From contig JAJGBQ010000004.1 in assembly GCA_022457065.1 (NCBI GenBank), positions 2,170,001 through 2,234,000 of the forward strand: a stretch of DNA of 64,000 nucleotides, given 5' to 3'. This document shows, in pieces, positions 33,401-45,361 of the stretch. The stretch is from Curvularia sp. ZM96 (Eukaryota > Ascomycota > Dothideomycetes > Pleosporales > Pleosporaceae). Under the pieces are notes generated by a model, which was not told where the DNA came from, made no database searches, and saw only the letters and a list, made by a program, of their open reading frames with translations. The position numbers and the translations under genes are program-made. Positions within the stretch are counted from its first letter, which is position 1, and every line of letters begins with the position of its first letter.

Positions 33401-36400
33401 TGAGCATCTTCAACTTCCTGGTCCGACATCCAGATCTTTTCTACGAGGGCAGAGAGCATCTTTCCCCTATCATCATCACATCGCTGTCCAAAATTGCGCA
33501 GCCTCCCAACCCGTCCACCGATGCAAAGAAGCTTGCATTGAACTTGACCAGCCTGATCAGGACATGGGAGGAGCGTACAGCAAGTGAGAGTGGGTGGTCG
33601 TCGGATCGACAATCAGAGTCACCGCAAGCGCTCAAGAGGCGCGCTGATGGGTCTTCTGTGGCACCAAGCTCTCCGAGGGGCTTTGTCGCAGTGGCTGGCA
33701 TTCGGATGATGCTCATTAAGTACCTCATACAGTTCATCGCGTACCTGCCGGAGCGCTTCCCCGTTGCCTCACCAAAGGCCAAGGATGCTGCCGTTGTAGC
33801 TCCCAATACGGCACAGACTGCGGAGATCTGCAGGAAGGCTGTACAGCTCTTGCATGACTTGCTCTCACCACGGTTGTGGAATGATCTGGATCTTGATCTC
33901 ATGCTCTCCAAAAAGATCGAAGAGATTCTCCTCACCGAAATGAAGCAGGATGACAAGGTTGAGGCTTTCCATACTCGTATGATCAACACGCTTCAGATTG
34001 TCAAGGTCATCGTCAACGTCAAGCCTGATGACTGGGTCTTGCAGCGCATTCCACAGTTTCAGAAGATCCTGGACAAACCTATTCGATCCGAGAACCCCGA
34101 TGTACAAGCCAGCCTCCATGCGACGGACGAATCAGAGGATGGTGCCATGAAGCTGAAGCCTATCCTCAAGCGAATTCTTGAGGTGATGCCTGAGCCTGTC
34201 ACCGATGACGAAGGCAATGTTGAAGAGTCACCTTCGACCGAGTTCGTTACTTTCCTTGGTACTGTTGCCACAGAAGCGCTCTCCAACAACTCCTATGTTA
34301 GCGCTATCAACATTCTGTGGACCTTGTGCCAAAAACGACCTGAAGAGATTGACCAGCACATCCCGGCGGTCATGAAGGCGTTCCAGGGCAAGATGGCCAA
34401 GGATCACCTCGCTGCCAATAGCGGAGTTCCGGGACAGCCTGTGCCACCAGCCATGCGCCCTGAAGGAGCCAACCCTCCTACAGATCCTCGTGAGATTGAG
34501 ATTCAGACAGATCTGGTGCTCAAGACTGTCGACATCTTGGCTGCTCGGATGAACGAATTGGGTGAGAACCGCAGGCCGTACCTCAGTGTCCTTGCATCAC
34601 TCGTCGAGCGATCGCAAACCAATTCAGTGTGCATGAAGGTGCTGGATCTTGTTGAAGAGTGGATCTTCCGCTCTACTGAGCCCGTACCAACTCTCAAGGA
34701 AAAGACGGCAGTGCTTAGCAAAATGTTGCTATTCGAACATCGGGCTGACACTTCCCTGTTGACACGTTTCTTGGATCTCGTCATCCGCATATACGAGGAC
34801 CCCAAGATCACTAGGAGTGAGCTCACTGTCCGCATGGAGCACGCTTTCTTGATCGGAACCCGGGCACAGGACGTCGAGATGCGCAACAGATACATGGCCA
34901 TCTTTGACAAGAGCTTAAGTCGTACTGCGGCTAGTCGTCTGAGCTATGTGCTGGCTTCACAAAACTGGGACACACTCTCTGACAGCTACTGGCTGAGCCA
35001 AGTCATTCATTTGATGTTCGGCTCAGTGGAGATGAACACGCCAGCGCAGCTTCATTCAGAAGACTTCCGCCTTATGCAACCCAGTACGCTGTTCGGAACC
35101 TACGGTCGTGACTCCAGAATTGGAGACGTCATGGTTGACGACGAGTTGGAAAACTTCATAAGCAGCCATCGCCGCTTCTGCAACCAATTGGCTGATGTCA
35201 AGGTAAAGGACATCTTCGAACCGCTCGGACACTTGCAACACACCGATAGCAATCTGGCACACAACATCTGGGTAGCCTTCTTCCCCCTCGCATGGACTGC
35301 ACTCACAAAGGACGACCAGAGCGACCTTGAGAAGGGCATGGCGGCCTTGCTTACCAAAGACTACCACTCACGCCAACTGGACAAGCGACCCAACTGCGTA
35401 GCTACCATGCTCGATGCCATTGTACACTCGCGACCACGGGTCAAGTTCCCACCTCACATCATGAAGTACCTGGCCCAGACATACAACGCTTGGTATACTG
35501 CTGCGGTGTATATGGAGGAATCCGCCATCTCGCCCGTTGTGGACGTTGAAAAGCTACGTGAGAGCAACTTGGATGCTTTGCTGGAGATCTACAGCGGTCT
35601 GCAGGAAGACGACTTGTTCTATGGCACATGGCGCCGACGTTGCCAATTCATTGAAAGCAACGCCGCTCTGTCGTATGAGCAGTGTGGTATCTGGGACAAG
35701 GCCCAGCAAATGTACGAGGCCGCGCAAATCAAGGCCCGCACGTCTGTCCTTCCCTTCAGCACAGGCGAATACATGCTCTGGGAAGACCACTGGGTCATTT
35801 GCGCACAGAAACTCCAACAATGGGAGATTCTGAGCGACTTCGCTAAGCACGAGAACTTCAACGACCTCTACCTGGAGTCTACTTGGCGCGTCTTTGACGC
35901 CTGGCAGAATGCTGAAACCCGCGAACAACTCGATGCAACCATCAAGGCTGTCAGTGATGCGCCGACGCCAAGGAGAGTCTTCTTCCAGACTTTTATGTCG
36001 TTGCTCAAGCTCCACAACAAGCAAGAATCGCAGCCAGAGTTTCACCGACTGTGCGATGAGTCTATCCAGCTGTCCATCAGGAAATGGCACCAGCTTCCAC
36101 AACGCATCACCCAAGGCCACATTCCACTCTTGCAGCACTTCCAGCAGCTGGTGGAGCTGCATGATGCTAGTGTCATCTGCCAGAGCCTTGCTCAGACCAC
36201 TCAAGTCAATCTGGATGTCAAATCACAGGAGCTTAAGCTCCTCCTGAGCACTTGGCGCGATCGCTTGCCAAACTTCTGGGACGACATCAACGCATGGCAG
36301 GATCTTGTCACCTGGCGCCAACATATCTTCCAGCTCATTAATGGTGTCTATCTGAATCTGTTGCCTCCAAACCAGAACAATGCCAGTGGCAACTCCTTTG

Positions 36401-39030
36401 CATACCGAGGCTACCACGAGACCGCATGGATCATTAACCGCTTTGCACATGTGGCACGCAAGCACAACTTGCCCGAAGTGTGCATCAACCAGCTCGGCCG
36501 GATCTACACTCTCCCTAACATTGAGATTCAAGAGGCATTCTTGAAGTTGCGCGAACAAGCAAAGTGCCACTATCAGATCAAGGCCGACCTCAACAGCGGC
36601 CTGGATGTGATTAACAACACCAATCTCAACTACTTCGGTCCGAACCAGAAGGCGGAGTTCTATACTCTCAAGGGCATGTTTTTGGCGAAGTTGGGCCAGA
36701 AGAGTGAAGCTGGTGAGGCATTTGGTACTGCATTGTACTTTGACATCAAGCTGCCCAAAGCATGGGCCGAGTGGGGACGCTACAACGACATGCTCTTCAA
36801 GGAGGAGCCACAGAACCTGGAGAGGGCCGAAGCAGCACTCAGCTGCTACTTAGAGGCTGCCAGTCAGTTCAAGAACGCCAAGTCAAGAAAGCTGCTTGGA
36901 CGTGTGTTGTGGTTACTCAGCCTGGACAACCCTGAGCGCAAGTTGGCGGAGAAGTTTGAGGAGTTCAAGGGCGATACACCAGCGTGGTACTGGATTACTT
37001 ACATTCCACAGTTGTTGAACAGTCTTTCGCGACAAGAAGCTCCCATCGCGCGATCCATCCTTGGGAAACTGGCCAAGACATATCCACAGGCGCTGTATTG
37101 TCATCTCCGCACGACGCGAGAAGATATGGCGGTACTCAAGAAGACGCATGAGCAGAAAGAAGCCAAGGAAAAGGCGGCAAAGGCCAAACAACAACAGGCA
37201 CAGGGCTCACCAGCAACGAAGCAGGCGTCACCAGAATCCGGCGCCGCCAACCAGCCAGCGGCTGCGAGCGCTGATGCCAAACCTGCTGCGAATGGAACCG
37301 CCAATGGCACAGTCAAGACAGAAGGTGCACCACAAGGCAGTCCAAAGGCCGCTGGTGCACCTGCTCCTGCCGAGGCGCCTCCAGCACCCAAGAAGCCATG
37401 GGACCATGTGGAAGAGATCAGCGCGATTCTTAAGACAGCATTCCCTCTGCTTGCTCTGTCCATGGAGACAATGCTTGATCAGATTCAGAAGAACTTCAAG
37501 TGTCCTCCCGATGAAGATGCTTATCGACTCATCGTAGCCCTTCTGAACGATGGCCTGTCCTATGTCGGTCGCCAACCAAACCTCTACGCACGCGAGATCA
37601 AACTGCCAGCGTCGACTGAAGCGAATATTACGCGTTTCGCTGAGTCTGTCCTGCCACCTCATATTCGTAAGGCGTTTGAGAAGGACTTTGTCACGAACAA
37701 GCCGACAATGTACGAGTACATCCAGAAGCTGCGCACATGGCGGAATCGCTTCGAGGAGAGGCTTGACCGCAGGAAGCTCACAGTGCCGCTTGAGCAGTAC
37801 ACGCACCAACTCAGCGAATTCCGCTTCCTCAAATTTGACGATGTCGAAGTACCTGGACAGTATCTGCAGCATCGAGACAAGAACTCCGACTTTGTGCGAA
37901 TCGAGCGCTTCCTTCCTGATGTGGAGCTGGTGCGAGGAATTGGCATCTGCCACCGTCGTCTCAGGATTCGGGGTCATGATGGAAGCATTCATCCGTTTGC
38001 TATCCAGTTCCCTGCTGCCAGGAGCTCGAGACGTGAAGAGCGCATTGTACAATTATTCCGCATCTTCAACGGCATTCTGGCAAAGCGCAAGGAGAGTCGC
38101 AGGAGGAACTTGCAGTTCCACCTGCCTCTTATGATTCCAATCACACCCAGTGTGCGCATGGTTCAGGATGATGCATCCTATATCAACATGCAGGGTATCT
38201 ACGAGGATTATTGCCGTAAGAACGGGATCAATAAGGATGAACCCATTCTCTTCAGTATCGAGAAGCTGAGAGCGCTCCAGCCCGTAAGTTTTGAGTGTGA
38301 TTCCCAAGACTGCCAACGGACACTAATGCACTGTCAACAGAAAAACCTGGATCACGCCAACAGTATCCGTCTCGAGACCTTTGCTGCTGTACAAGAGAAA
38401 TATGTACCTCCAACCGTCATTCAGGACTACTTCCGCGCTACATTCCCCACTTTTGACGACTTCTGGCTCTTCCGTCGTACCTTCAGTTATCAGCTCGCTT
38501 GTCTCACTTTCATGACTTACGTTATGCACATGAACACACGCTTCCCACAAAAGATCAGCGTCTCACGCGCCAGCGGCCGCATCTGGGGTTCTGAGTTGAT
38601 TCCCAGCATGGCTGTCGGCAAACCCATCCTGCACAACTCGGAGCCTGTGCCCTTCCGGCTAACGCCCAACCTACAAACCATCATGGGCCCGCTCAACCTC
38701 GAAGGTATCTTCGCACCCAGTGTTATGACTGTTGCTCGATGCTTGATCGAACCCGAGGGTGAGCTGGAGATGCAGCTCAGTATCTTCATGCGTGACGAGA
38801 TGAACCATTGGTTCACTAGTCAACACAAAGCTGCTCAGCTAACGCCGGAAGTGCTCCGGGAGAGCGTTCAGAACAACAGCGATTTGGTGGTGAAGAGGGC
38901 TAGCGCCATTGGAAGTCTGCCTACCGGCGCTAATCTGCCGGCGAACCAGACTGTAGTTGATCTTGTTGCTGTTGCGGTACATCCAGGAAAGCTGAGTCAG
39001 TGCGATCCGCTCTGGATGGCGTATTTGTAG
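27422..39030 (+). CDS. tra1: Tra1/TRRAP, PIKK-family pseudokinase scaffold of SAGA and NuA4
   Basis: Largest subunit of the SAGA and NuA4 histone acetyltransferase complexes; it contacts transcription activators. Exons 27422-27476, 27553-27710, 27760-38283 and 38341-39030 give 3,808 residues, close to the yeast length. Most of it is HEAT-type helical repeat; a FAT region follows (for example ALYFDIKLPKAWAEWGRY), then a low-complexity Ala/Pro/Gln insertion at genomic 37140-37395. The PI3K-like domain (FVRIERFLPDVELVRG onward) lacks the HRD and DFG catalytic motifs, as expected for this pseudokinase, and the FATC end is CDPLWMAYL. The third exon is 10.5 kb without interruption. The last intron (57 nt, GTAAGT donor, CAACAG acceptor) is a multiple of three, so retention would only insert 19 residues; splicing gives the better family match. 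Confidence 0.97.
38284..38340 (+). other. 57-nt frame-neutral intron in the Tra1 PI3K-like domain
   Basis: Donor GTAAGT after CAGCCC, branch-like CACTAATGC and acceptor CAACAG. It contains no stop, so an ORF finder reads through it. Removing it joins ALQP to KNLDHAN. Confidence 0.8.
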
Positions 39031-39912
39031 TAGATTGAGGATGGGACTTAGGAGGATGTTTAGGTGTATGGGTGTTTACTATTCCTTTTTTTGGATTTTT
39101 CTTGGAAGCCGAATTAGGTGTGGTCTTCTTTAGCATGGCGTTTTTCCTCGTTCTTCTCCAGCAGAGGAAGCGGAAATAATATTGTTTCCTGACTGATTTT
39201 TGCATGGCGCTCCGGAGGGGGTCGGAACAAAAACGGGACAGTCGAGACATGTATGTTACTTTCTATGAGGTGTTTACTTCTCTTTTTCTGTTTGTATTCT
39301 AGAATCAATCAATCAGTGTACGCATAAGTGACTCATTCGTGAATGCATGTGATATTTGGAATCTTGTGCGTTCAGCATATGGACAGATTGAATGAAATCA
39401 GACGTGAAGGTTCTGGCTTACACGTACTGCTCTTTTGGTGCTATTGTAATGGTAGAAAGAGGGCATGCTGATATGAGAAAGGAGGAATTGATACTGACTA
39501 TCGAGAATGATCTGAAGCTGGCTTCTTTTCGTCTCTATAGTCTCAATATCGGCAGGTCATCTATGCCGCCCCGCTCTTCGCCCACCGCCCCACGCTTAAC
39601 CATTACCCTCCCCCACACTTCTCCGCGGGTGGTATACCTCAACTGTGTACCATTTCTATTCGGTCCGACCCGGCCAATTTCACAGTATTCAAACGATATC
39701 GCTCCGCAAACGATATACTTTGACGATCACGCTACGATCGATTAGCACGTGTAGTCTAGGATATGGCCATCGGCGTAGATTCCTAGCCCAGAACTACGAC
39801 GTGTTGTGGCTTCGCACATGGAACCAGGCACTTTGTATGAACGATTTTACCAGCAGGCAGGACAAATTCATAACTTGATATTAAAACTGTATTTATGATT
39901 GGATGCTCGAAT
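39031..39912. other. Convergent intergenic region after TRA1
   Basis: Shared 3' region of TRA1 and the kinase gene. AT-rich, with short overlapping frames only; no gene, repeat or RNA supported. Confidence 0.6.
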
Positions 39913-40857
39913 TCAGCCAAAAGCCCACCTTGGCAGAGGATCCCCATCGCAGCCTCTACCCTGACGCCACACCCGATACCCCTCAAACACCATCTTTGGC
40001 AGCTCCATGGGTGACGGTCTCTGCTGCGGCCTCTGGGCCAAACAATCCCTCACCATCTGCGCTAGCTGCATAGACCCAGTATACTGTCTACCCAACGGCC
40101 TCTGCGGCTGAATCTCCTCTGGAAACTGCGCCATGCGCGCGAGACAATGCAGCACCACCCCTACGCAAAAGACATCACTCTGCATGCAGAACCCGCGCTC
40201 TGGGGGCTCGAAGCGCGGATCACCCTGGCCAAGCAAGTCTGCATGCCTCGAGTAACTTTCTGAGGCTGAGACTACGCAGCCAAAGTCACCTAGCACTATG
40301 CAGGGGTATATATCGCAAGAATCCGCGGATAAAGCCGCCGCTGCATCGCGCGTCATAAACACATTACCGGGCTTGATGTCGCGATGCAATATCGGGCTCC
40401 AATCTCTTCGCTGCGGCGCAGACTTCCCCTGGAACGCGCGCTGTCGTGTGTCGGTGTAGTCGTGGCCGGTCCACAGATAGCATACCGCGAGCGCGAGGTG
40501 CCAGAAGACGCGGAAAATGAAGCCTTCGTCTTGAAGACGTGTGTTGCGCTGGTTGTACCGCATGATTAGTGCGTCGAGGCTGCCGAGCTCGCAGTGCTGC
40601 ATGTAGATGGAGATGGTGGACGGAGTGCGCTGATCGAAGGCGAAGACGGAGACGAGGTGAGGGTGTTGAGAGCAGAGGAGCATAGCTTGGATTTCGCGTT
40701 TGGCGTAGCCAGAGGCTGAGAGGCGCTTTTCAATGTAGATTTTCTTGGAGGTGAGGTGCTTGGCGAGGTAGATGCCGTTGTTTTGGAGGCCGGCGTCGCC
40801 TCGCTGGGTTAGTTTCTTGATGATTTGGAAGTCTTTGTGAGTTGTATTGGAGGGCAT
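39913..40857 (-). CDS. Small protein kinase, NEK/NIMA-like, unusual ATP loop
   Basis: Single-exon 314-residue Ser/Thr kinase domain with almost no flanking sequence. Seen: candidate ATP-binding Lys44 (YIEKRL), alpha-C Glu55 (KREIQAML), catalytic HRDIKPGNV at 158-166, DFG at 191-193 and PPE (APE position) at 218-220, so the catalytic residues are present. The glycine-rich loop is not recognisable; the region reads LTQRGDAGLQNNGIYLAKH without GxGxxG. A 20-25-residue insertion precedes HRD (YTDTRQRAFQGKSAPQRRDW). The layout of helix E and the ILHRDIKPGNVF stretch resembles NEK-type kinases, but this is a loose placement. Substrate and role unknown. It is convergent with TRA1 and divergent from the DUF3237 gene. 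Confidence 0.85.
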   Translation of the reverse strand: MPSNTTHKDFQIIKKLTQRGDAGLQNNGIYLAKHLTSKKIYIEKRLSASGYAKREIQAMLLCSQHPHLVSVFAFDQRTPSTISIYMQHCELGSLDALIMRYNQRNTRLQDEGFIFRVFWHLALAVCYLWTGHDYTDTRQRAFQGKSAPQRRDWSPILHRDIKPGNVFMTRDAAAALSADSCDIYPCIVLGDFGCVVSASESYSRHADLLGQGDPRFEPPERGFCMQSDVFCVGVVLHCLARMAQFPEEIQPQRPLGRQYTGSMQLAQMVRDCLAQRPQQRPSPMELPKMVFEGYRVWRQGRGCDGDPLPRWAFG

Positions 40858-41506
40858 GGTGGATCATGGAAGCGTGCTTTGTATACATTGGTATGCTTTG
40901 GGGGTCTTTTGCCCAAGCGGTAAGGTAAGTCTAGCATGTTGTTCATTCTGTAGGGTGGCATCGTGGGTTGTTCTTTGCAAACAGATGTCATATCCAGAAG
41001 TGATGTGTTTGACACGGCGTTTGGTGAGGAATAATGTGAAGTGTTGGACCATGTCACTGTCCTAATGCAAGTCATTCGCCTTCTAAAAATGCGTTTGCAC
41101 ATTTCTCAAGGTAAGTATCCAATTTCGGACATGCGGCTGCATATTCAACAAACGGTTCTGCGGTATGGGACGTCAGCTAGTGCTAAGTAAGACTGATGGT
41201 ACAGCCCGGTGGTTCGTACTTGGCGGGACGAAGGCATGCACATCCTCATCTGCCGGAACCTTGACGTCTAAAAAACCGGGGTAAATTAGATGCCGATTGC
41301 GGGGTTGGCAAGACCCTAACCTTTTGGGCAATATTTTCGGATCCTAATCACGGCACTAAGAGGCATTAAATGGGACATGGGGTAGGCTAGAAGTATTTAA
41401 ATGTCGGTGAATGTGCTCGTGGCAGTCTGGATCCAAGCCACGCTTCCGCTAGTCTTCAGGTCGCTACGTACATATACACCGGCTTCGCTATTTTCTCATT
41501 GCCACC
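40858..41506. other. Divergent promoter region, kinase and DUF3237 genes
   Basis: About 0.65 kb between two outward genes. Contains a TATTTAAA box (41394-41401) appropriate for the DUF3237 gene. Nothing else recognised. Confidence 0.6.
41394..41401 (+). promoter_or_regulatory. TATA-like box of the DUF3237 gene
   Basis: TATTTAAA about 106 nt upstream of the ATG at 41507, a usual distance for a fungal core promoter with a short leader. Confidence 0.45.
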
Positions 41507-42189
41507 ATGCGTGTTCTCTACGCTCTTACGACTGCAATCGCTACGCTGACCCAGTTCGCCATGGCCGAAGACGAGGCTTTGCCGCCAAAGTTGACCTTGC
41601 TCTATCGAATGTCGGCGGATCTGGCAGATGGAATCCCAATTGAAAATATTCCTGGCGGAAAAGCACGCACCATTATTCCAATCATTGGGGGAACTTTCAA
41701 AGGCCCTAGACTATCTGGTAAGTTATTCAAAACAAATATTTCAAGTCCAAAGTCTGTGGGAAGAGGAGGCTATACTGCTGTACAGCATATGACGTCATAT
41801 TTCACCGCAGTTCTAACACGACTTAGGCAAAATCCTGAACATTGGCGCCGACTGGCTTCTGGTAGACAGCGGGGGCAAGACACGCCCTGACACGCGCTAT
41901 GTGCTCCAGACCGACGATGGCGAAATCATCTACATCCAGACCGAGGGTTTGCCGCCAAAGGCGGGTACAGACAATCTCCCGAACATGCTGAGGGGCAAGT
42001 TTGAGACGAGCAGAAACGGCACGGTGGCGTGGTTGAACGATGTTGCAGCCATAGCAACGTTGCGGGTGAAGAACCCAAATACCGTGTTGATTGATATGTG
42101 GCAGGTGAGTAGTGTGCTTGTGCAAAGTTGATTTGAGGATACAGTGAAGCTGACTAAAACAGGCGGAGCCCGCGGAATGGAGCCAGTGA
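41507..42189 (+). CDS. Secreted DUF3237 family protein
   Basis: Exons 41507-41717, 41827-42104 and 42163-42189 give 171 residues. The ATG sits in a perfect GCCACCATG context. Residues 1-20 are a signal peptide ending FAMA. The rest matches the small beta-barrel-like DUF3237 family: IPGGKARTIIPIIGGTFKGP, then GKILNIGADWLLVDSGG, DTRYVLQTDDGEIIYIQTEG. The family occurs in bacteria and fungi and has no established function; a secreted form suggests a wall or extracellular role. No cysteines are seen in the mature sequence, so it is not a typical disulphide-rich effector. The last exon encodes only eight residues (AEPAEWSQ), so the C-terminus depends on the last splice site being right. Confidence 0.82.
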
Positions 42190-42449
42190 TGGTAATTAGA
42201 ACATGTATATATGGAAGAAAAATATAATGTTTGATGTGACATCAATGTAGAAGATATAATGGGACTTGATGTTACGAGCATTTCCACCAAAGTAACGCAT
42301 ACGGCTAGTGGCCGAAAAACCTAGTGGGCTGCAATTTGTAGTAGCGCCGACTTCGCTCATAACCGTTGTAAATTCTACATAACAGACTATCCCCCTAACA
42401 CTACGCTTCGCACCAACTACATCCCATATTCCAAACATCCAATCACACA

Positions 42450-43334
42450 ATGTCCTCCCCATGGCACCTCCTTCCCCCCGACCTCATCGAGCTGCAACTT
42501 GGCCAACTCGACCTCTTACTCGCCATGTACCCCTCGGAACTCAGCCTCTCACCCAGCGCTTCAGAAGCCCTTTCTTCACTGCGCGACACCGCCGCCAGCA
42601 CTCCAACCCCTTCTTTCATAAAAACAAACCCCAGCATCTCCGCACTCCTGGACCTGCCCATTGATGTTTCTGAACCGTCATCGAGTCCCCAAACCCTGCG
42701 TCTGGAACTTAGCGTGCCGTTTACGTATCAAGGAGAAGTGGTGCCTGAGGAGCCTCCGAGTGTAAAAGTAAGGGTGATGCAGCCGAGTTGGATGAGTAAA
42801 GCAGATACGGCGCAATTAAGCAGTTGTATCCCGCCCGACTGCTCCGATCTACTGGGTACTATCGACTTACTCCGTGAAAACGCTACTTCTTTCCTTTCCT
42901 CTACGTCCACAGCTCCCAGCAAGCCAGAAGAAAATGCGGGCCCTTTGGTACGTGTATGGTTCTACTTCCCGAGCATCAGCACGCGCTCTAAGCGCGACGA
43001 CTTGGTCACTGCTGCGCCATCCTACGGCCTGACTGGCTTCCTGTACGCAGGAAAACCCGGCTTGTTGTGTCTGGAGGGCGGATCGCAGAGTATAGACGAG
43101 TACATGCGGTTTATCAAGACGGAGAGCTGGGGGGATATTCCTGCACATCACAAGAAAGTAAGTGAGCGGCTACGGGAGACGGGGGTGACGAGGGTGTTTG
43201 GGGACATGAGTGAGATTACGGATAGTGTGGGGGAGAGGAGGGGGCAGAGGGTGAACAGGGGAGATATGAAGGCGGTGGAGGAGTGGTTGGTGGAGAGGGG
43301 GCTGGGGGATGCGTTCGCCAAGGTGTTGATGTGA
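42450..43334 (+). CDS. RWD domain / DUF1115 protein (RWDD2-like)
   Basis: Single-exon, 294 residues. An N-terminal RWD domain (about 10-150: ELQLGQLDLLLAMYPSE, TLRLELSVPFTYQGEVVPEE) is followed by DUF1115: VRVWFYFPSISTRSKRDDL, GLTGFLYAGKPGLLCLEGG and a MRFIKTESWGDIPAHHKK stretch. This is the architecture of animal RWDD2A/B and their fungal relatives. RWD domains mediate protein-protein contacts in ubiquitin and translation-stress pathways, but the role of this family is not established. The coding strand becomes strongly G-rich at the 3' end (43180-43320). It is convergent with the aminotransferase gene, only 166 nt apart. Confidence 0.9.
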   Translation: MSSPWHLLPPDLIELQLGQLDLLLAMYPSELSLSPSASEALSSLRDTAASTPTPSFIKTNPSISALLDLPIDVSEPSSSPQTLRLELSVPFTYQGEVVPEEPPSVKVRVMQPSWMSKADTAQLSSCIPPDCSDLLGTIDLLRENATSFLSSTSTAPSKPEENAGPLVRVWFYFPSISTRSKRDDLVTAAPSYGLTGFLYAGKPGLLCLEGGSQSIDEYMRFIKTESWGDIPAHHKKVSERLRETGVTRVFGDMSEITDSVGERRGQRVNRGDMKAVEEWLVERGLGDAFAKVLM

Positions 43335-43500
43335 TGTATTTGTTGATAAAAGCGATTGTATAGATTTTGTTACTTAGAGGGGCTATGCTGCATGTCCCCT
43401 GATTGATTCATCCCAGGTATAAACGCCCGTGCATTCTTGCTGTGTATATGAAATCCCAAACATAGTCGTCGTCAACACGAAAAGAGGAAAAAAAAAGAAA

Positions 43501-45361
43501 TCAGCACATGCCAGTCAAGACAGCCATGCCAGTGACGTGGTCCACACCCGCTACCGCTGCGTCCTCATCTTCCAACAATTTGTCAATCTTGCTCTTGCTC
43601 TTGATCCTCCAGAAAGCCTGCGCGCCCTCGACAAATCTATTGCTAATGTCTTCGACGTCCTCTGCCGGACAGGCGGCAAAGCACAAGCGGAAACAGTTGA
43701 AGCTGTCCTTTTGTCGAATCTGTTCAGTGGCGGCAAACATGCTGCCGGGTGCCACCAGACAGAGGTAGGGCTTGGTGGTCCAAAGAATCCATAGAGCCTT
43801 GGAAAGGCGGGCGGGGGGGACTTGTCTGACGAGCGGGTGAGATGAGAAATCGAAGCGCACCCATATGAACATGCCACCCAATGGACGGACAAAGGTGTAG
43901 ATGGGCTTCTTCTCTACAACAGTCCAATCGTCATCATCGGCCACGTCAGCGAGGCTCTTGCGACGGCCAGCCTTGACTGCCTCTTTGCCAGCATCAAGTA
44001 TGTCACACATGGTCTTCATGCGCCGCTCATAGTTGCCACGCAGACCTTCCAGCCAGCGCACCCAACCGTCGACTTTCCAACCGCTTCCGTCTTTTGCACC
44101 GCCCTTGCCAGGGTCCTTGGACGACTGTGGGCCCATGAGCAACTCGGCAATCATGGACTGCACGAAGCCAGATGGCTGCTGTGTCGAGGTCTCAGTAATA
44201 CGCAAGAGGCGTTCTACGAGTGCGGGCTGTGCAGTGATCCAACCAAGACGGCATCCTGGGGCCACGGTCTTGGAGAAAGTGTCGAGGCGCACTACTCGGC
44301 CCTGGTAGTCGACGCTGAGGTACGAAGGAATCAAACTATCTAAGAATTCGAAACCGGAAGACTTTTTGGGCTCCGCAGGGGGTGCGCCAGGCAATGAAGA
44401 CGGGTACTGTAGGTACCAATACGGGTCATCTTCGACTATGACGATGTCGTACTTGACGCAGAGCGCATAGATGTCGATGCGTCTCTTGACCGACAGGGTA
44501 CCGGATGTGGGGTTTTGGCCAATTGTTACCGTGTACATGATGTGCGGCCGGCGGCCCCGAGTAAAATCCCAGTTTTCCAAAACATCCTGGAGACCTCCTG
44601 GACCGGACACCTTCATACCCTCATCATCAATAGCAACAGGTACGATGTTGAAGCCTCGTGGTTTGGCGGTTTGAATAGCATTCATGTAGCAGTATGTCTC
44701 GCAGAGCAAACCGGGTCGCTCTTCAATGGGGTCATGCTCTGCCGACCACTCATTGCTGAGCGCAGTCAATGTTTTGGAAAAACCATCCGTCGAGCCACAT
44801 GTCAAGAGAACCTCCGGCCCATCCTTGTAGGGAACGAAGGGGTGTAGGTTTTCGCGGGTGAATTGGCGGATGAAGTAGTACAGAGCAGGATATCCCTGGG
44901 CCTGGCCGTATTGTAGTGCTGATTTGAGATCTATCATGCGCAGGGGGTCTGGCACGTTGGAGTTTTTGGGAACAACCAGCCGTGAGGACGGCGGCTCCTT
45001 GGTCTTTCGGCGTGGTGACACTGGCTTAGCTCCTTGGGGAGACGGAGGGTCCTCGGGAGGCGGGTCGAGGGGTTTGTTCGGAGTAGGCTGCCATCGGTCC
45101 GGGCGTGCGACTTTGGCCTCGAGGGTGTCGTAGGGGAAGTAGTGGTCATTGGGCAGGCCTAAGCGGTGTGAGCAGTTGCAGCCGAAGTGGTGACACGGAC
45201 TGGCGTGTACCTCCAGCTAATTGTGCGATGCCAGGAATCTGAAAGTATTTGTAGAATTGCTTGATCGACGAGGCTTCGCGGGCCTTTGTGCTGCGGGACA
45301 GCAAATGGGAGAGGTCGATTGGATCGGGAAACGAGCTCGGGTCGGAGCTGTATGGCGCCAT
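43501..45361 (-). CDS. aro8: Aromatic amino acid aminotransferase (Aro8-like, PLP fold type I)
   Basis: Transfers the amino group of Phe, Tyr or Trp (often also 2-aminoadipate) to a 2-oxo acid. Exons 45211-45361 and 43501-45158 with a 52-nt intron give 602 residues. The family core is clear: GYPALYYFIRQF, CGSTDGFSKTL, IGQNPTSGTLSVKRR with the PLP-contacting Asn near 266, VEDDPYWYLQYP with the PLP Asp, and the Schiff-base Lys347 in DTFSKTVAPGCRLGW. A Pro-rich insertion (PPPEDPPSPQGAKPVSPRRKTKEPP, about residues 75-105) separates the first strand from the core; Aro8 homologues in related fungi also vary here. No targeting signal is evident, so cytosolic. Intact and confidently assigned to the family; exact substrate preference is inference. 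Confidence 0.92.
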
